Positions 1 through 12,800 of a DNA stretch of 64,000 bases are shown piece by piece. The stretch is taken from positions 5,862,471 to 5,926,470 of the forward strand of contig OY987247.1 in assembly GCA_963920765.1 (NCBI GenBank), in the 5' to 3' direction. Below the pieces are notes generated by a model. That model was given only the letters and a program-made list of their open reading frames with translations, was not told the DNA's origin and made no database searches. The translations under genes were made by a program, and so were the position numbers. This DNA comes from Ulota crispa (lineage: Eukaryota > Streptophyta > Bryopsida > Orthotrichales > Orthotrichaceae). Within the stretch, counting starts at the first letter, position 1. The number at the start of each line of letters is the position of its first letter.

Positions 1-3000
1 CTTTATATTTAATGCATACAATCTAGTATGACATATATACCCAATAAATTTATTTGACATTCATGTTAGTTTGAATTAAATATCAGCTTGATTAGAATGT
101 TATATTTTATTTTATTTTAGAATAATGTTAATCAAAAAATATTTTATAGTTTTTGCAATAGTATTTTTGTCAATGCAAGAATATTCATCACATGCATTAG
201 CTACTATTTCATATGCTAATATGCAAGTTGCAACAATTTACTTTCCAAGATTGACAATTCTGCATTTTTAAGAATATCACCTTCATAATTAAAGTATAAA
301 TCAAACCAATACAAAATTACAACCTTTCAAAATAGTTCGCAACGCATTCTAAAATGTCAACAAAAATTTATATATTTACTCATAAAAGAAAGACAAAAAC
401 AATTTAAAAAACAATTATGTTGCTTACTAACTCTTCTATTTACATTTATTAAAGAGTCTAATCAATTAACCACTTATATACTATTTTATAATTAAACTTT
501 TAAAATTTGCTTCAATTTTTAATTTTTAATTTTTAAAATAAGTTCTTTTCCTAAAATATTCTAAAACAAAAAATAATTGCTTTTCCAAAGTTTGTTTAAA
601 AAGTTTATAGCACAACAAACACAACAATTTGCAAGTCAAATAGCTTTGCATCAATTTTAATTTATATTAAATCCTTGCAATCTCTTAAATAAGTTGTAAT
701 TAACCTTCACAATTGTAGTATGGTTTTAGAACAACCTAGGAAAAGGTTTCCTAATTGTAGTGATTTAGTTCGTTCAAGGAGATTGGTTAAATAGGCTTGC
801 CCACTTATCCAATTTGATTAACAACCCACGGTAAAGGAAATTTATAACCTAATTGGTCCATGGTTATAAATAGAAGCTAATTGCTATTAATTATGCCCTC
901 ACTCATAGATATGTCAAAGTTTAAGAATATTCAAATATATTGGTCAATTTGATCTTTATCCTTAAGCTTTCTCCTTGCTCCAATTTGCTTAGCTTTATCT
1001 TTTCTCCAAATTTACTCCCAATCTTTTGTTCTCCAAACACCAAGCTCGCAGCAAAATACTCCAATTTGGTCTTCCTTTATAATGGTTTCTACTCTTCTGC
1101 TCCTACTAGGAATTATTCCTCTCTATCTCTGTGGCAAGGACTCTCTGATTTGGTTTATAAGTCTTGTCACTTGTATTCCTTTTTACCCACTCGGGTCATA
1201 TCACTCACTCACAATTCTCACCTATCTAATTTGCTCTCCATATTCTTCCAATTAGTTGTAATTCTCTTGATTGTTAACATGTCTAATCTCACCAACTCAG
1301 ATATTTGTCTTTAAACACTCTTAATAAGCTTGTAAACCAAATACAAGCCAATCCAACCCATCTCACCATTTAGCTGTTATCTCTTAAATGCTCTCAAATT
1401 GGTTTAAAGATATATAAATACAACAACACCCAATTTGATAAGCTGGAACCATCAATTAACACCTAGAATTACACCCCAATTCAATGCACATGACAATTTT
1501 CAAACACAAGACCAATTAAACAATTCCACTTATAGTCATGCAAGAATTTGATTTGATAACTCCACACACACATATACTCATTTTTTCCATACAACAGGCA
1601 AATTAATCCAATTTAGCATAGTTTCTAAACAACTTGATTTTGAACCATAACACACATAAATCCAAATAACACATTCTCTTTTCAATTTGATCTCATAACT
1701 TATTCTACAACCAGAAATTCAAATTTCAACTATAAACACACATACACAACCTCACACAAGTAAACACCACATTACAAAATCTCTTCTTATATTCCTCATA
1801 CTTAGCATCGACGAGTTTTTAAAACATCAACAAAAACAAAGAAAATAAAAAGCAGCTGAATAGGCTAGACTTGCATGCTCATTCCTAGCAGTGGGTAAAA
1901 ACTTCATTGAAAACTCTCCTACTTGTAGTGCTTCCACCAACCTCCATAACCTCCTAATTGGCCATAACTTCCAAATAACATCATTTCCCACTGGCTCTAT
2001 TTCCACTAGAGATACTCCTATTAGACTTTTTATTCTTTTTACATACAAGTAGGTATACTTAACCCTAATTTGGCTCAATTAACACTCACAGCTAAGAGAA
2101 TAGCAACCAAATTTGAAAATTTAAATTTTATAGCCATATTGGCTAACTGCAACAATACAGCAATGAAACCACTTTTTTTAATTCCTCACATCAACTTGCA
2201 ATTTAATTGTTTAAACTAGGTTTTGGACATGGCCACGATTGTGCCTAATCTGAAGTGAAATATTCTCTATACTTGAACATATAACAATAATTAAAAAATA
2301 AAACTGAATGGAATTTTTAAATTTACAAATTGAATATACTTCGGAATCAAATAAATTTTAGTTCTAAACACCTTGTACATGTTAAAGAATCCTTTAGTTA
2401 CAAAATTTTCAAAAAAATCTGTAAAAATGTATTATGTGGAAGTAAAACTTGACAGAAAAGACGTTTCAAAATATAATTACAAAACAAGAAGGCTTAAGTG
2501 AACATGTTACACGAAATGCTGTTATACCTCATGTTATGAATGTGCAATTATTATTTGATTAATGTTATGTAGTTAAATGCTAGGATTCTCAAGTTTTTCA
2601 TTACGCTAGCAGTATAATATATTGATGCCACCTACAAGTTCATTACAAAAGCTTTTATTGTATGAGTTAGTGTTACGTGACCACACTAAAAATACTTTTG
2701 GATACATATGTGAACAAAAATGGAGAGACAATCAATGGAAGAAACCAACTCTAGCACATCTCAATATTTGCATATTTTATAGATTTCAATCAAAAGCAAC
2801 GATTAGACTACAATTTGTGTCAGCTAAATCCATTGTATACTTCATGAACTATTGACCTTCACAGATGATTGGTAAAATTGTAAAGGAAATAAACAAGTGA
2901 GATACATTGTTCTCTATATTATTCTCTCTAAATAGATCTTTTGCTCAAGGTATTTATTCAAGAAAAGTAATAAAGAACAAAATTGTTTGTATAATATTTT

Positions 3001-3928
3001 TTCTATGCCAATCTTTTTGCTTGTACGCATGTCATAAATCGATTTCATTTTTTTGTAATTGATTTATGTTATTTTGTTTTCAGTTTTAACAATATTATTT
3101 AGTATATGGTTACTTTAAAAGCCGTTTAATGAATGTTGTGTGGCACTTGATTCCTTAAACATTAATTTTAATATTGTCCTTTCAATAGGTTGGTACATTG
3201 TGTTTCAAAATTCATGTTTTTCATAGAAACGTAGATGAGGTGTGATGAGATAAATGTTTTCAAACCTCAATTTTAATGTTTTATTTGTAGACTGCAAGAA
3301 TATATATTTTTGTTTTTTGAATCTGATGTTATGAAGCTACTATAATTAAACATCATATTAAATAAGCTTAGTTGCATATTTGCAGGTATGCAATGCAATT
3401 AGTCTATGATAAATTCCACTTAACAAATTGTATGTTGTCGTAACCAAGTGAATGACACACTTAAAGAATTGTTTTGCTAGTTTGAGGTCCTTATTTTTAT
3501 GGGATTGAAGACATTACGACATCGAAAATTGTTCAGAAACATCAGATTATTTTACAATTGTCCAGTCATAAACTCTATAATAAGTCATTACAAATTTGAA
3601 ACAATTTTTTTGTTGCATTCATTTGTTAACAACAACGAGCTAATGTCTGTCATGGAGGACCCATGATATAACAAAATTGAAAATGTGCATACTATGGTTG
3701 AATCTATTATTCAAATAAATCCGTTTCTATACAATACTGAAGCATTTTATATTGTGGATGATATAATAGTGACTTATAAAGAACGTTAAATTATAATTTG
3801 TCTATACATGAAGTCTAAGCTAATACAGCTTGAGACCAAAGTTTGGGTTCTTGTTTGAAGTCAACACAAAACAACAAAAAATCAGTTGAATATGGAAAAT
3901 GCCAAATTTTAGCTGGTAAAGTCCAAAA
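1..3928. other. AT-rich intergenic DNA, no gene recognised
   Basis: Very AT-rich sequence with frequent homopolymer runs. The longest open frames (about 80-125 codons, for example 940-1314 on the plus strand) have no recognisable domain, biased low-complexity composition and no conserved flanking exon structure. A TATAAATA box at 865-872 followed by a pyrimidine-rich stretch could be a core promoter or the remnant of an LTR, but no coding region follows it. I see no RNA gene here. Confidence 0.6.
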
Positions 3929-4229
3929 CATTACAAGGGATTTGGACCCCCAAAGGGCCTGTGAGTTTTTCTATTCTTGATGTTGGAACCAGCCCTTGTT
4001 GGTCGTCAGAAAAATCAATTAAAAAAATTTTAAAAAAAGAAAACTCTTAGAAAAAAATAAGAAATTTTTTGAATTTTTTTTCAAAACATAAAAAGTAATA
4101 AAGTAATATAGGTTGACATGGTCGACGTTATGCCAGATTGGCCTGCAGCACACTATCCATGTGGAAGGTGTTCCCAAAACTCCCATGGATTTGGGGGAAG
4201 GGCTTTGGGGGTCCAAATCCCTTGTAATG
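3929..4229. mobile_element. MITE-like inverted-repeat element, about 300 bp
   Basis: The two ends are near-perfect inverted copies of each other: CATTACAAGGGATTTGGACC at the left and its complement at the right, continuing for about 30 bp with one small indel. The interior is non-coding. No clear target-site duplication is visible next to the ends, so the superfamily is not assigned. Confidence 0.6.
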
Positions 4230-4550
4230 ATTGCCCAAACACTAATAACCTCAAGCACATGATGGGGTATTTTTAGATATTTTATGTAGTTGCATTTGAA
4301 TATAAGATTATCAATACTTAAAAAGCATAGAATATTGTAATTTAAACTGAAATTAGTGGTGACTCCAAATCATGGCATTAGAACAAAATCAAGCAACTTT
4401 CAAGAAGGCTACTCACATGTAGCAGCCAACCAACACTTTGTAGATCCAATTTGCAAATTGCAATAGTAAAAACAATGTGATGGAAGGCTTTGGACCTTGT
4501 TGCACAACAAGAATTTGTATCCTAATTGACATGTCCACTTTGACTAAATA

Positions 4551-4638
4551 TGTCCAAAATGACAAAAAGATTGTTGAATTGAACAATTTCCGTAGATTTA
4601 GTCATGTTGATTTGGACATATTTTTGTCATTTTGGACA
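4551..4638. repeat. Perfect 18-bp inverted repeat (hairpin)
   Basis: TGTCCAAAATGACAAAAA at 4551-4568 is exactly complementary to 4621-4638, with a 52-bp loop. It may be a very small MITE or a fold-back remnant; no target duplication is evident. Confidence 0.55.
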
Positions 4639-4723
4639 ATTTCCTTTGTAGTGTCCTAAGGTGTTGGAATCAATGGGACATTCTCAAGGGTAGTTGAAAT
4701 CAACGGTCACCACCACAACCATA

Positions 4724-5052
4724 TAAGGTAGGAGGCTCATATTTTGCTCAAGCTCTATACTTGTCCACCTTCTCAAATATATTTTGTGTGTACATGCTAT
4801 TTTTCATAGGTTTCAAAAATGTACAAGCACTATACATTTGAGGAGGTGACCATTTTAGAGCCCTATGGCTTTTCACTTCAAAATTTTATAACTAATTCAA
4901 CAAAGCTTCAAAAAGTATGAAACAACTTGGGTTAGATGTCAATTCTTCTTGTCTTTCAAGGAAAATTTATTGAAAAATAGTTCAAGAAGATTCACCTCCC
5001 CAAAATTCAGTTTAAGCCCTTAGATGGTTGGTTTATGAGCCTCCTACCTTAG
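4724..5052. mobile_element. TA-flanked MITE, AGGTAGGAGGCTC family, copy A
   Basis: The terminal inverted repeat AGGTAGGAGGCTCAT starts after a TA at 4724-4725, and its complement ends before a TA at 5051-5052. The interior matches copies at 5145, 18109 and, more distantly, 29270, including the stretch just before the right end that contains TTAGATGG. TA duplication and small size are typical of Tc1/mariner-type MITEs; there is no coding capacity. Confidence 0.75.
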
Positions 5053-5144
5053 ATTTAGATGCCTCAGCTAATTGCAAATCTTGCAGTCAAGTTTCTTGAA
5101 ACCAAGATTGCCCTAACGCAAAATTTGCATTGATATGGTTTGAT

Positions 5145-5466
5145 TAAGGTAGAAGGCTCAAATTCCACTCAGGCACTAAAATTGTCCACTTTCTCAAATG
5201 TACTTTGTTTGTACATATTACTTTTGAGAGTTCACAATGTGCATGCAAAGTACATTTGAGGATGCAGATGGTTTAAGAGCCCTATATCACTTCAACTTCA
5301 AAATTTCATAACTAATTCCACAAAGTTTCAAAAAATATGAAACAACTTATGTTAGATGCCAATTCCTTTTTCAAGGAAAATTTATTGAAAAATACTTCAT
5401 GAAGTTACACTTCCCCAAAATTCAATTTCAACCTTTAGATGGTTGTTTTGTGAGCGTTCTACCTTA
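5145..5466. mobile_element. TA-flanked MITE, AGGTAGGAGGCTC family, copy B
   Basis: Diverged copy in the same orientation as the copy 100 bp to its left. The ends read AGGTAGAAGGCTCA and TGAGCGTTCTACCT, flanked by TA on both sides. The interior is clearly related to copy A, so the pair looks like two insertions of one family or a local duplication. Confidence 0.7.
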
Positions 5467-5516
5467 CGAACCCTACACTCTATACTTCTCATTGTTCACT
5501 TTAGGCCATTGTATTA

Positions 5517-5730
5517 GGGCTAGTTTCCATGGGGGATTGGAACTAGAGGCACATCCAAGTTGACCTAGGCAGAACTAAGAAAAAACCCTAAAATTGTTTA
5601 TGTTGCGTAGAGTCTAGAAAATAACATTTGGTCAAGGGTCCTGGCCTATAGGAAGGAAAGTCAACTTTTGCAAAATTGGAGGCTAGATGTTCAAAGACCC
5701 CTTCGATCTAGCCCCCATGGAAACTAACCC
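5517..5730. mobile_element. Small MITE-like element, about 214 bp
   Basis: The ends are inverted copies: GGGCTAGTTTCCATGGGGG at the left and CCCCCATGGAAACTAACCC at the right, with one mismatch. The interior is non-coding. No target duplication can be called with confidence. Confidence 0.55.
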
Positions 5731-5902
5731 TTTGTGCTCTACAATATTGCATATGCAACCCCAAGGGACGTTCAAGGGTTAATGTGACGTGCACCCCTTA
5801 CAAGTCTTAGAGTGCTGCATTGAAAGTGTGAATATTCAATGAAGATTACGGACGTTTGAAGACAAAGTAAGAATTAGAGACAAGCGTCTACATATGACTT
5901 GG

Positions 5903-6544
5903 TTAACCCTAAATGCTCAAGGCCTTTCTAAGCTTCTTGGAATTTCCATGTAACCAAACAATCAATCAACCTTTTCATGATTTTCATCAAGTTTTTTTTC
6001 AATTGTAACCATACAAAGTTAAACTAATTATGTTATGGGGAAAGAAATCACAACAATATCACTTATAGTTTGAAAAATTATAATGTTTGAACATGAGGAT
6101 GTTAAAATTGTAAAAGTGATTTGAAGTCCTCTAATCCTCATTTCACATGTCAAATCTAAAAAGTTGGTCACCAAAAAAAAAATGAGGTTTAAGGTCATTA
6201 CATATCTAACTTTAATCAATTTACAACTTTAAAAATCTACTCCTATATGTATTTTTAAATGGATTTCTAAGGTGGATTTTTTTCTAAGCTCTAGTGTATA
6301 TGAGGCTCATTTTCAAGATTTTCCAACATTACAAAACTCAAGATTGTAGTGGACACCCTTGTACAAAATCTTGAGTAGATTAATCATCAACTTTCACTTT
6401 GAAAATCAGATTTCTGATATTGAAAATAGACTTTAAAAAAACTTATATTGAAAAAAAAACTAAAAATAGTTTTCCATAAGGTTTTATTTATCTTCAAAAT
6501 TTTGCAAAGACCCAAATATGGTCGCTTGGTCCTTTAGGGGTTAA
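5903..6544. mobile_element. TTAA-flanked piggyBac-like MITE, copy 1
   Basis: TTAA at 5903-5906 is followed by CCCTAAATGCTCAAGGCC. The right end reads TGGTCCTTTAGGGG followed by TTAA at 6541-6544. The interior is the inverted, diverged counterpart of the element at 57813-58454. TTAA target sites with CCC-starting termini are the hallmark of the piggyBac superfamily. There is no transposase inside, so the element is non-autonomous. Confidence 0.7.
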
Positions 6545-6810
6545 CACAAGTTTGTACTTGGAGTCTCGAGGGTTCTGTGTTGTCAGCAAAGTATGGAGGG
6601 AGTGTCAAAATGAATTCCAGAGTTCAGAAAATAGTAAAAATAAATTAACTTTACAGCAACAAGATAAACAGAAGCTGCAAAATCACCGATGGCATGATAG
6701 TTGGTAACATGACCTTAATGGAATAATCTGGTTCAAAATGACCAGTCCTGGACTGAAGCGATTTGTGGAGATTGTTGGATTGCCGGTAAATTGGTTCAAT
6801 GTGGATGTCA

Positions 6811-9800
6811 TCAATCGTCAAGCTCCGCAACTCGTCTCAAAATTTCAACCTTCCTGTCTTCCTCCTCCTTCACTTCCTTCACCAGCACTGAGATTTTACT
6901 TCGGGCTCGAGTCAGCTTTGTTTCCATTTTCTTCATGAGGAGTGCCATCTGCGTGTATCCGGTCTCTTCATGCAAAGCTTTGACCTTTTGTGTCAGTTCC
7001 AGTCGCATCTTGTCAATTGAAAGTCTCTTCTCGCGACTAACAAAGCTGGACAAGATCGAATTTCTACGATGGCTGTCGAATTTCTCCTCTTGTAATAGAG
7101 CAAATTTAATTGCTGGTTCACCCCTGTCGAGCAGTACAAGATCAAAACAGAGATATTTGAGTCACTTTCTCAATGAAATTTGAGAAACAGTAGCCTATGC
7201 TTGAGATGCACCCACCTAAATTTTTATGGTTCTAGGAGTGCAAATTAACAATGAAAATTATTAGGTATTTTCAACAGAACTTACCCAAGTATGTGCTCAA
7301 GGAAATTTTTGGAATGAATCAGTCCACCGTCAAGCGACACAGCTCCATTAATATGGAACTCCTGAGCAGCGAGCATGTGCTCCTTAGTGTCGTACACTTG
7401 AAGATAAGAAAATAACTGAAAGAAGAGAGATTCACGAAGATTATGCTTGGCTGGAGTGGCATAGCACTCAAGTTGCTGTAGATTGAAACGAAGTAGATTA
7501 ACAGCGTAGCCGAGATATCCTTTCGGACAGGTTTCGTGCTTCGGCCAAGGATCTGGGATGAGCAGCAGTCTTTGGGGATGGTTGAGGTCTACACTGGGCT
7601 GCCCATCTTTTCGCTTGTAAAAACTGCGAGCATATTCAAACAGTTACGAATACTAGATATTTAGAGAATTGTTACTTACAAAAAAAATTGAGAGCTAGTG
7701 TTCATCGATTCCTTACCTAGCTTCGTTGAGAACAAGAACTCGGAAAGTGCCACTAACGCTACGGTTTCTGCTGCGAGCAAAAGCGTGCAGCGTTAAGTCG
7801 TTAGCCTCCGATTTCTCCGCATGCGATTTTTGGAGGTATGTCAAACCCTTCTCAGACCTGCACACAATCATCAACATTCTCTCTACCCCCAGGTAGTCCA
7901 CCAGAGCACTGGGGGAAGAGACCTTTGCGTCAAAACCTTCGCCAGGGAGCAACACAGTTGATTAGTTTAGCGAAATTCGAATGTTATGGTAGATGTTAGT
8001 TACCGGTTAAGAAGATCATTGCTCACACAAGCGAGGAGGGCTACAATGCCCAAGATTTCGCTGCCGGCTCCTCCTGGAGCGAATACGTTGCTTGTGTTCA
8101 CGACGGCTTCCAGGAGAAGGCTGGCTGCATGACTTCCTGGGGGGTCACCTTGCTTCTGGAGAAACTCGATCACTTGGGGCACCGTATATATGTCTTCAGA
8201 ATTAGGACTCAAGGCTCTCGCATTTGCCAGAGCATCGTCCTTTACGTCGCACTCGAACGCATTGAGTTCCTCTGCATCATGTCATTTACTCATAAACGAA
8301 GCTTGTCAAAAAGTTGCATGGACTCAGGTACGAATTTCCCAGGCTCTTTCAAGCTGATTGTCTCATTTTCGCAGTTAACTAATATTAAGTTCGACATCAT
8401 ATGCAACATCATTTTCCGCAGCCTTTAAGAAATCTCTCGTACAATATGACTACTGGAGTATTGGAAGTTTACGGCCATATTACCGATCGATTCAAATCAA
8501 ATGGTTCTCTCATCTGTATTATGGGCTATGGCAGACCTTTCCAAAGTGCCTCTACGTTGTCCACTTCTTGCCGTGTACGTTTGAGGATACTTAGCTCCTC
8601 TTCTGACCTTTTCACTTTTCGCCCTTGCTCTCGCAATTTTCTTTGCATTTTCTGTAGAACGTAGGAATTTCATTGTCAGAAGTTCCTGTCTCTTGCTAAT
8701 TACCTCCATGCCTTCTGATGGAGCTGCAGGTCAAGTACCAAGACTTATTCGCTCCCTGTTAAAACCAAATCTACAGGCAAATTGTAGAGACAAAATCTGA
8801 AAATACACCTCACCAGAACCCAGGTCATCACTGGAAGCCTCACCGTATTACGATCAATGAAATCCTTAAGTTCCCTCTCGTAGTCTTGACGCAGTGCTGG
8901 TGCTTTCATTCGTTTATGTAGTTCGTCCTTCGCGTTCCAGTTCAACATTAATTGTTGGGAAGATGACACAACAGATAGCTGACTCGGTGCTGTTGCCGTT
9001 CTCAAGTTGTTTATATTTGACAACTTGGAAACAACTTTCACCTGCAAGATCCAGCGAATGTACGGTAAGTTCACCAAATCTCGTCACTGTTCGTGAACAG
9101 ATTCAAGCTCGAGTCTTTAATAAGGTCACGTAGAACTCCTCCTAGAACGACCTTACACTTTCAATGACAATAGTGACAGAAACCGTTCGTTACTTAGATT
9201 TCAAATCTGATGCCTACTCATGGCAAGATCTGACGTGGCAGTGAAGTAGCATCGTACAATCTTGGGACAATTTCTGATCGCCATGACGAAGAAACAAAAT
9301 CCTACCTCTCCTGGACAGATACACTGGCACCTGGGGTAAGAGTAATGGGTACTTGCCTCGAGAACAAAAAAAAGTTCTGGGTGTACAGCATGTGCAACTC
9401 GACCTCGCCAAGTTCCAGGTACGATTGGTAGTTTGATTGCCGGGAGTGTGCAGGCACCGGAGTTGAGAGTCACAGAGACTTTCAAGTTCCAGTCTAAAGT
9501 AAGATTGTGAAGAGATCCATTCATCTTGCTATCGACATTGCCATTCTCATCAGTAATTTGAACTTCCAAGCCCTCGAGCTGACTTCCGGCGTGAGCTTTC
9601 TCCGGCACCTGCGTGAATGCATTTCACTACGTCTGAGAGCAGTGCGAAACTGGCGGAATTTCGTAATCAATTGAAGGTTCGAGCTAGAAATACTGTTACA
9701 AAGTTCAACTCTATCTTACCTTCAAAACTCGAAGAGATCTATAGACGGTGTGAAAATTCAGTGCCAGAAGTGATTTTCCTTCACCGGACATAATTGCGAT

Positions 9801-12800
9801 TGTACCTGGAATGCAGCCAAAAACTTGAGTAGCAGGTGCGTACCCTAGCACAGAATCATTAAAGCGAGCACATGGTCTTTCAGTAGCATGTATGTAATGC
9901 ATTAACTGAAGGAATGAAGTTCTAATCTCATCCAGATGCGAAGTACCTTTTGAATTGTACTCGGCAGTAACTTTGAGTAAATCTCCTAGATGAACACATC
10001 CCTGTTCAGCTACCTATCTCAAGCACCATAGCGGATACCATTAAATATGTTGCAGATGTACGCGATCGAAATTTCTAACTGAAGTTTTCAGAATATTAAC
10101 AAAAAATGTTATCGATGTTGAGACGATTCGCCGAGTGCTCAATTTCAAGTGATTATGCAAGCATTTTTATCCTAGCGTACGACGAATTCTATAATATTCA
10201 CTTCGTAGAATGCATATGGGTGTTCTTGAGATATGGAAGGCTGATTACCTGTCTAATAGGGCCTCGTTTGTCCAGGAACATTAAGCCCTCCAATCGAATT
10301 CGGATCTCACGACCGGTTTCCACCATGTTTTTGAAGTCATCAAACACCTGCGCTCAATTAACTTCCCAGAATCAATAATAGATTCACTTAAATCTAGTTA
10401 AGAGAGATTTTGGAGTGTTCAACACCGAAAAGTTGGAGTAGGGTTATTATGAGACCTGTATGACGAACTTCCCAATTGTTTGACCAGGCCGTAAGCAATT
10501 GTCCAGACGGTCACATTCGGTCAGAGCTACTGAGGCTGGCTCACCCGGGAAAACTGCAACCAACAGACAGTTCATGGTTGCCACAATGAATGTAAGATCT
10601 CGGAACGTCATTGACCTTACACATTATTTACTTAATTCTGGCGCCCTATTTAATCAAAGAGGGCTCTCCATACTCACCAGATAGTTGGTATGAAGCAACA
10701 GGGAAGTTATGGATGAATATCCATAAGTGAACAGCGTAAGTAGTTGCGATTTCTGCCAAGGAAGCTCCAACGATCTCTATTCCCTGCGTTGTGGGAAACT
10801 TAGGAGCTTAGAAAAGTCACTAATCGAACTCGAGTTCCGTAGCTAGAAACGTTGCAGAGAAAATCCTGGAAATTGCTTGTATAGGAGCAACTCAAAAGAG
10901 CAGTGCTGACGAATCAAACTTGCACCTTCAGCTCAAGGGCAGCGTTATCAGCACACAGACTGATGCAATCTCTAGGTATCGTCACAGAAAGCTCGAGGAA
11001 TTCACCGTCCAGGTGACCAACTTTGAGGTGCAATTCTTCAGGAACGTTTGAGATCGCCACACGATTATTGTAAATGTCATAACCAGAGAGGTACAAGGGT
11101 TCTTCAATCACCTCCCCTATTCTGCGGCGTGACAAGAAATTACCTCAATAACCATATCTAAGCTGAAGCATACTGCAGAAATGAGTTCTCGCTTTTGACA
11201 CTTTATTTGAAATCCTTACCGAAACAAATTTGACCGAAGAGACATACCTAGTGACGATGCTCTTCAGGTTCCAGTGATTAGGATGCTTAAAACATGCGTC
11301 AGGATGGGAGCATAGCTGCCAATTCTCCACTTCTTCAGATGCTAAAACATTAATGCGTGCCATTGCAGGTGCCACATTTCTATGATTCTCACTCACTACG
11401 GAGAGCGCTAGTAGATAAGTCCCCATTGTAGTAAGGTCATTTCGATTAGTGATAAACGAATACAGACCTTGCACTCCATTTCGCACACATGCTGTGTTCG
11501 TGCAATTGAACACCGTCTTTGAATTTTTCACCTGTTCCTCCGTTAAGACATGTTCGTCGGAAATGTAGTCACTGCTAAATCTTACTTCAAGATTCAGTTC
11601 CATAGAGTCAGTTACGATTGTATTTTGCTCAGTCCTGCAAAAGGCACCAGATTCGAGGCTAGCTCTAGGACAGTTCTTTGGTCTCACCACTGCTATTATC
11701 TCTTTTGGGAACTTAAACCCGGCTTCAACTGATGAGTTGCTTAGAAGAACCTGTAGAGAAATACCCCATACCCATATCTCAGAACTACCACTGATTACCA
11801 GCATTGTGCTACTTTTAATCCTAACATCGTAATATCAAATAATTTTAATGATTGAAATACTTAACGGTATGCCAAAATCATTATGCTGCCTTCTAAACAG
11901 TAGGCAGTGACTCATTGCCCTTGACTGGTTGAACAAACACACATTTGAAAGCAAGAATTCAAAGGAAGAACCTGACCCCATCTAATCCAAATTCATGCAT
12001 CTCCAGTTCGTTTAGAAGCTCCACATACGCGGGGTCGTCACCATAGAGCTTATTCTCGCTAATTTGAGATGAGGATTGGGTGATATTAGAGGCAGCTTCA
12101 GAACCTGAAAACACAAACCACTCGAGTGTGAAAAAAAGCTGTGGTGTAACCAGCCTTTACCAGCCTCAGACAGCGGATAGGCTTGGGGCCACAGAAATGG
12201 ATTTTCGAGGCCTTGCGTAATCATATTCCCAATAACCTGAAATATTAAACTTGAATTCGACAGTTTAGGTTCCACACTCAAATCTACTGTATATAGGGAG
12301 AACCACTCTACTGCTCTTTCTCTAGTACCTTCATGGGTTGCGCCCTTTTCGAGCTTGTTTTGAAGCTCGTTGGCACAAACCTGACGCAATCGCTTACTTT
12401 TATCTCCTCCACATTCATTTGTGTCGTAACTTTTACTGCATTCTTGTATCCAATTGTGGTATTCCAAGCCCAGCATTTGTGGTGTCAAAGGCCATCCCTG
12501 CCCTTGGATAGTGACATCCACTCGAACACCTACCCAGCATAAAAGACCACCAGCCCAAAACAAGTCAAATTCTCTCGGGAGGAATTATAGAACATCATCT
12601 GTGATATGCTAGAAGAGCAAGTTAGATACGGTTGCTTACTTGAAGCTTCGTCGTCTTCTTCTGAAAGCAAGCAGGACATTAACGATTTGGTAAAGCTATG
12701 GTCAGCTGCTAGCGACATCTGCTCACATGGACGCTGAAACAGTTACAATTCCGTGTTCTTCAGCGAAATCTAATGTGGCCACTGTCAAACTTGGTTACTG

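Noticed and set aside
940..1314. 124-codon open frame on the plus strand, preceded by a TATAAATA box
   Set aside because: Composition is low-complexity Leu/Ser/Phe, with no domain and no spliced continuation; long frames of this type are expected by chance here.
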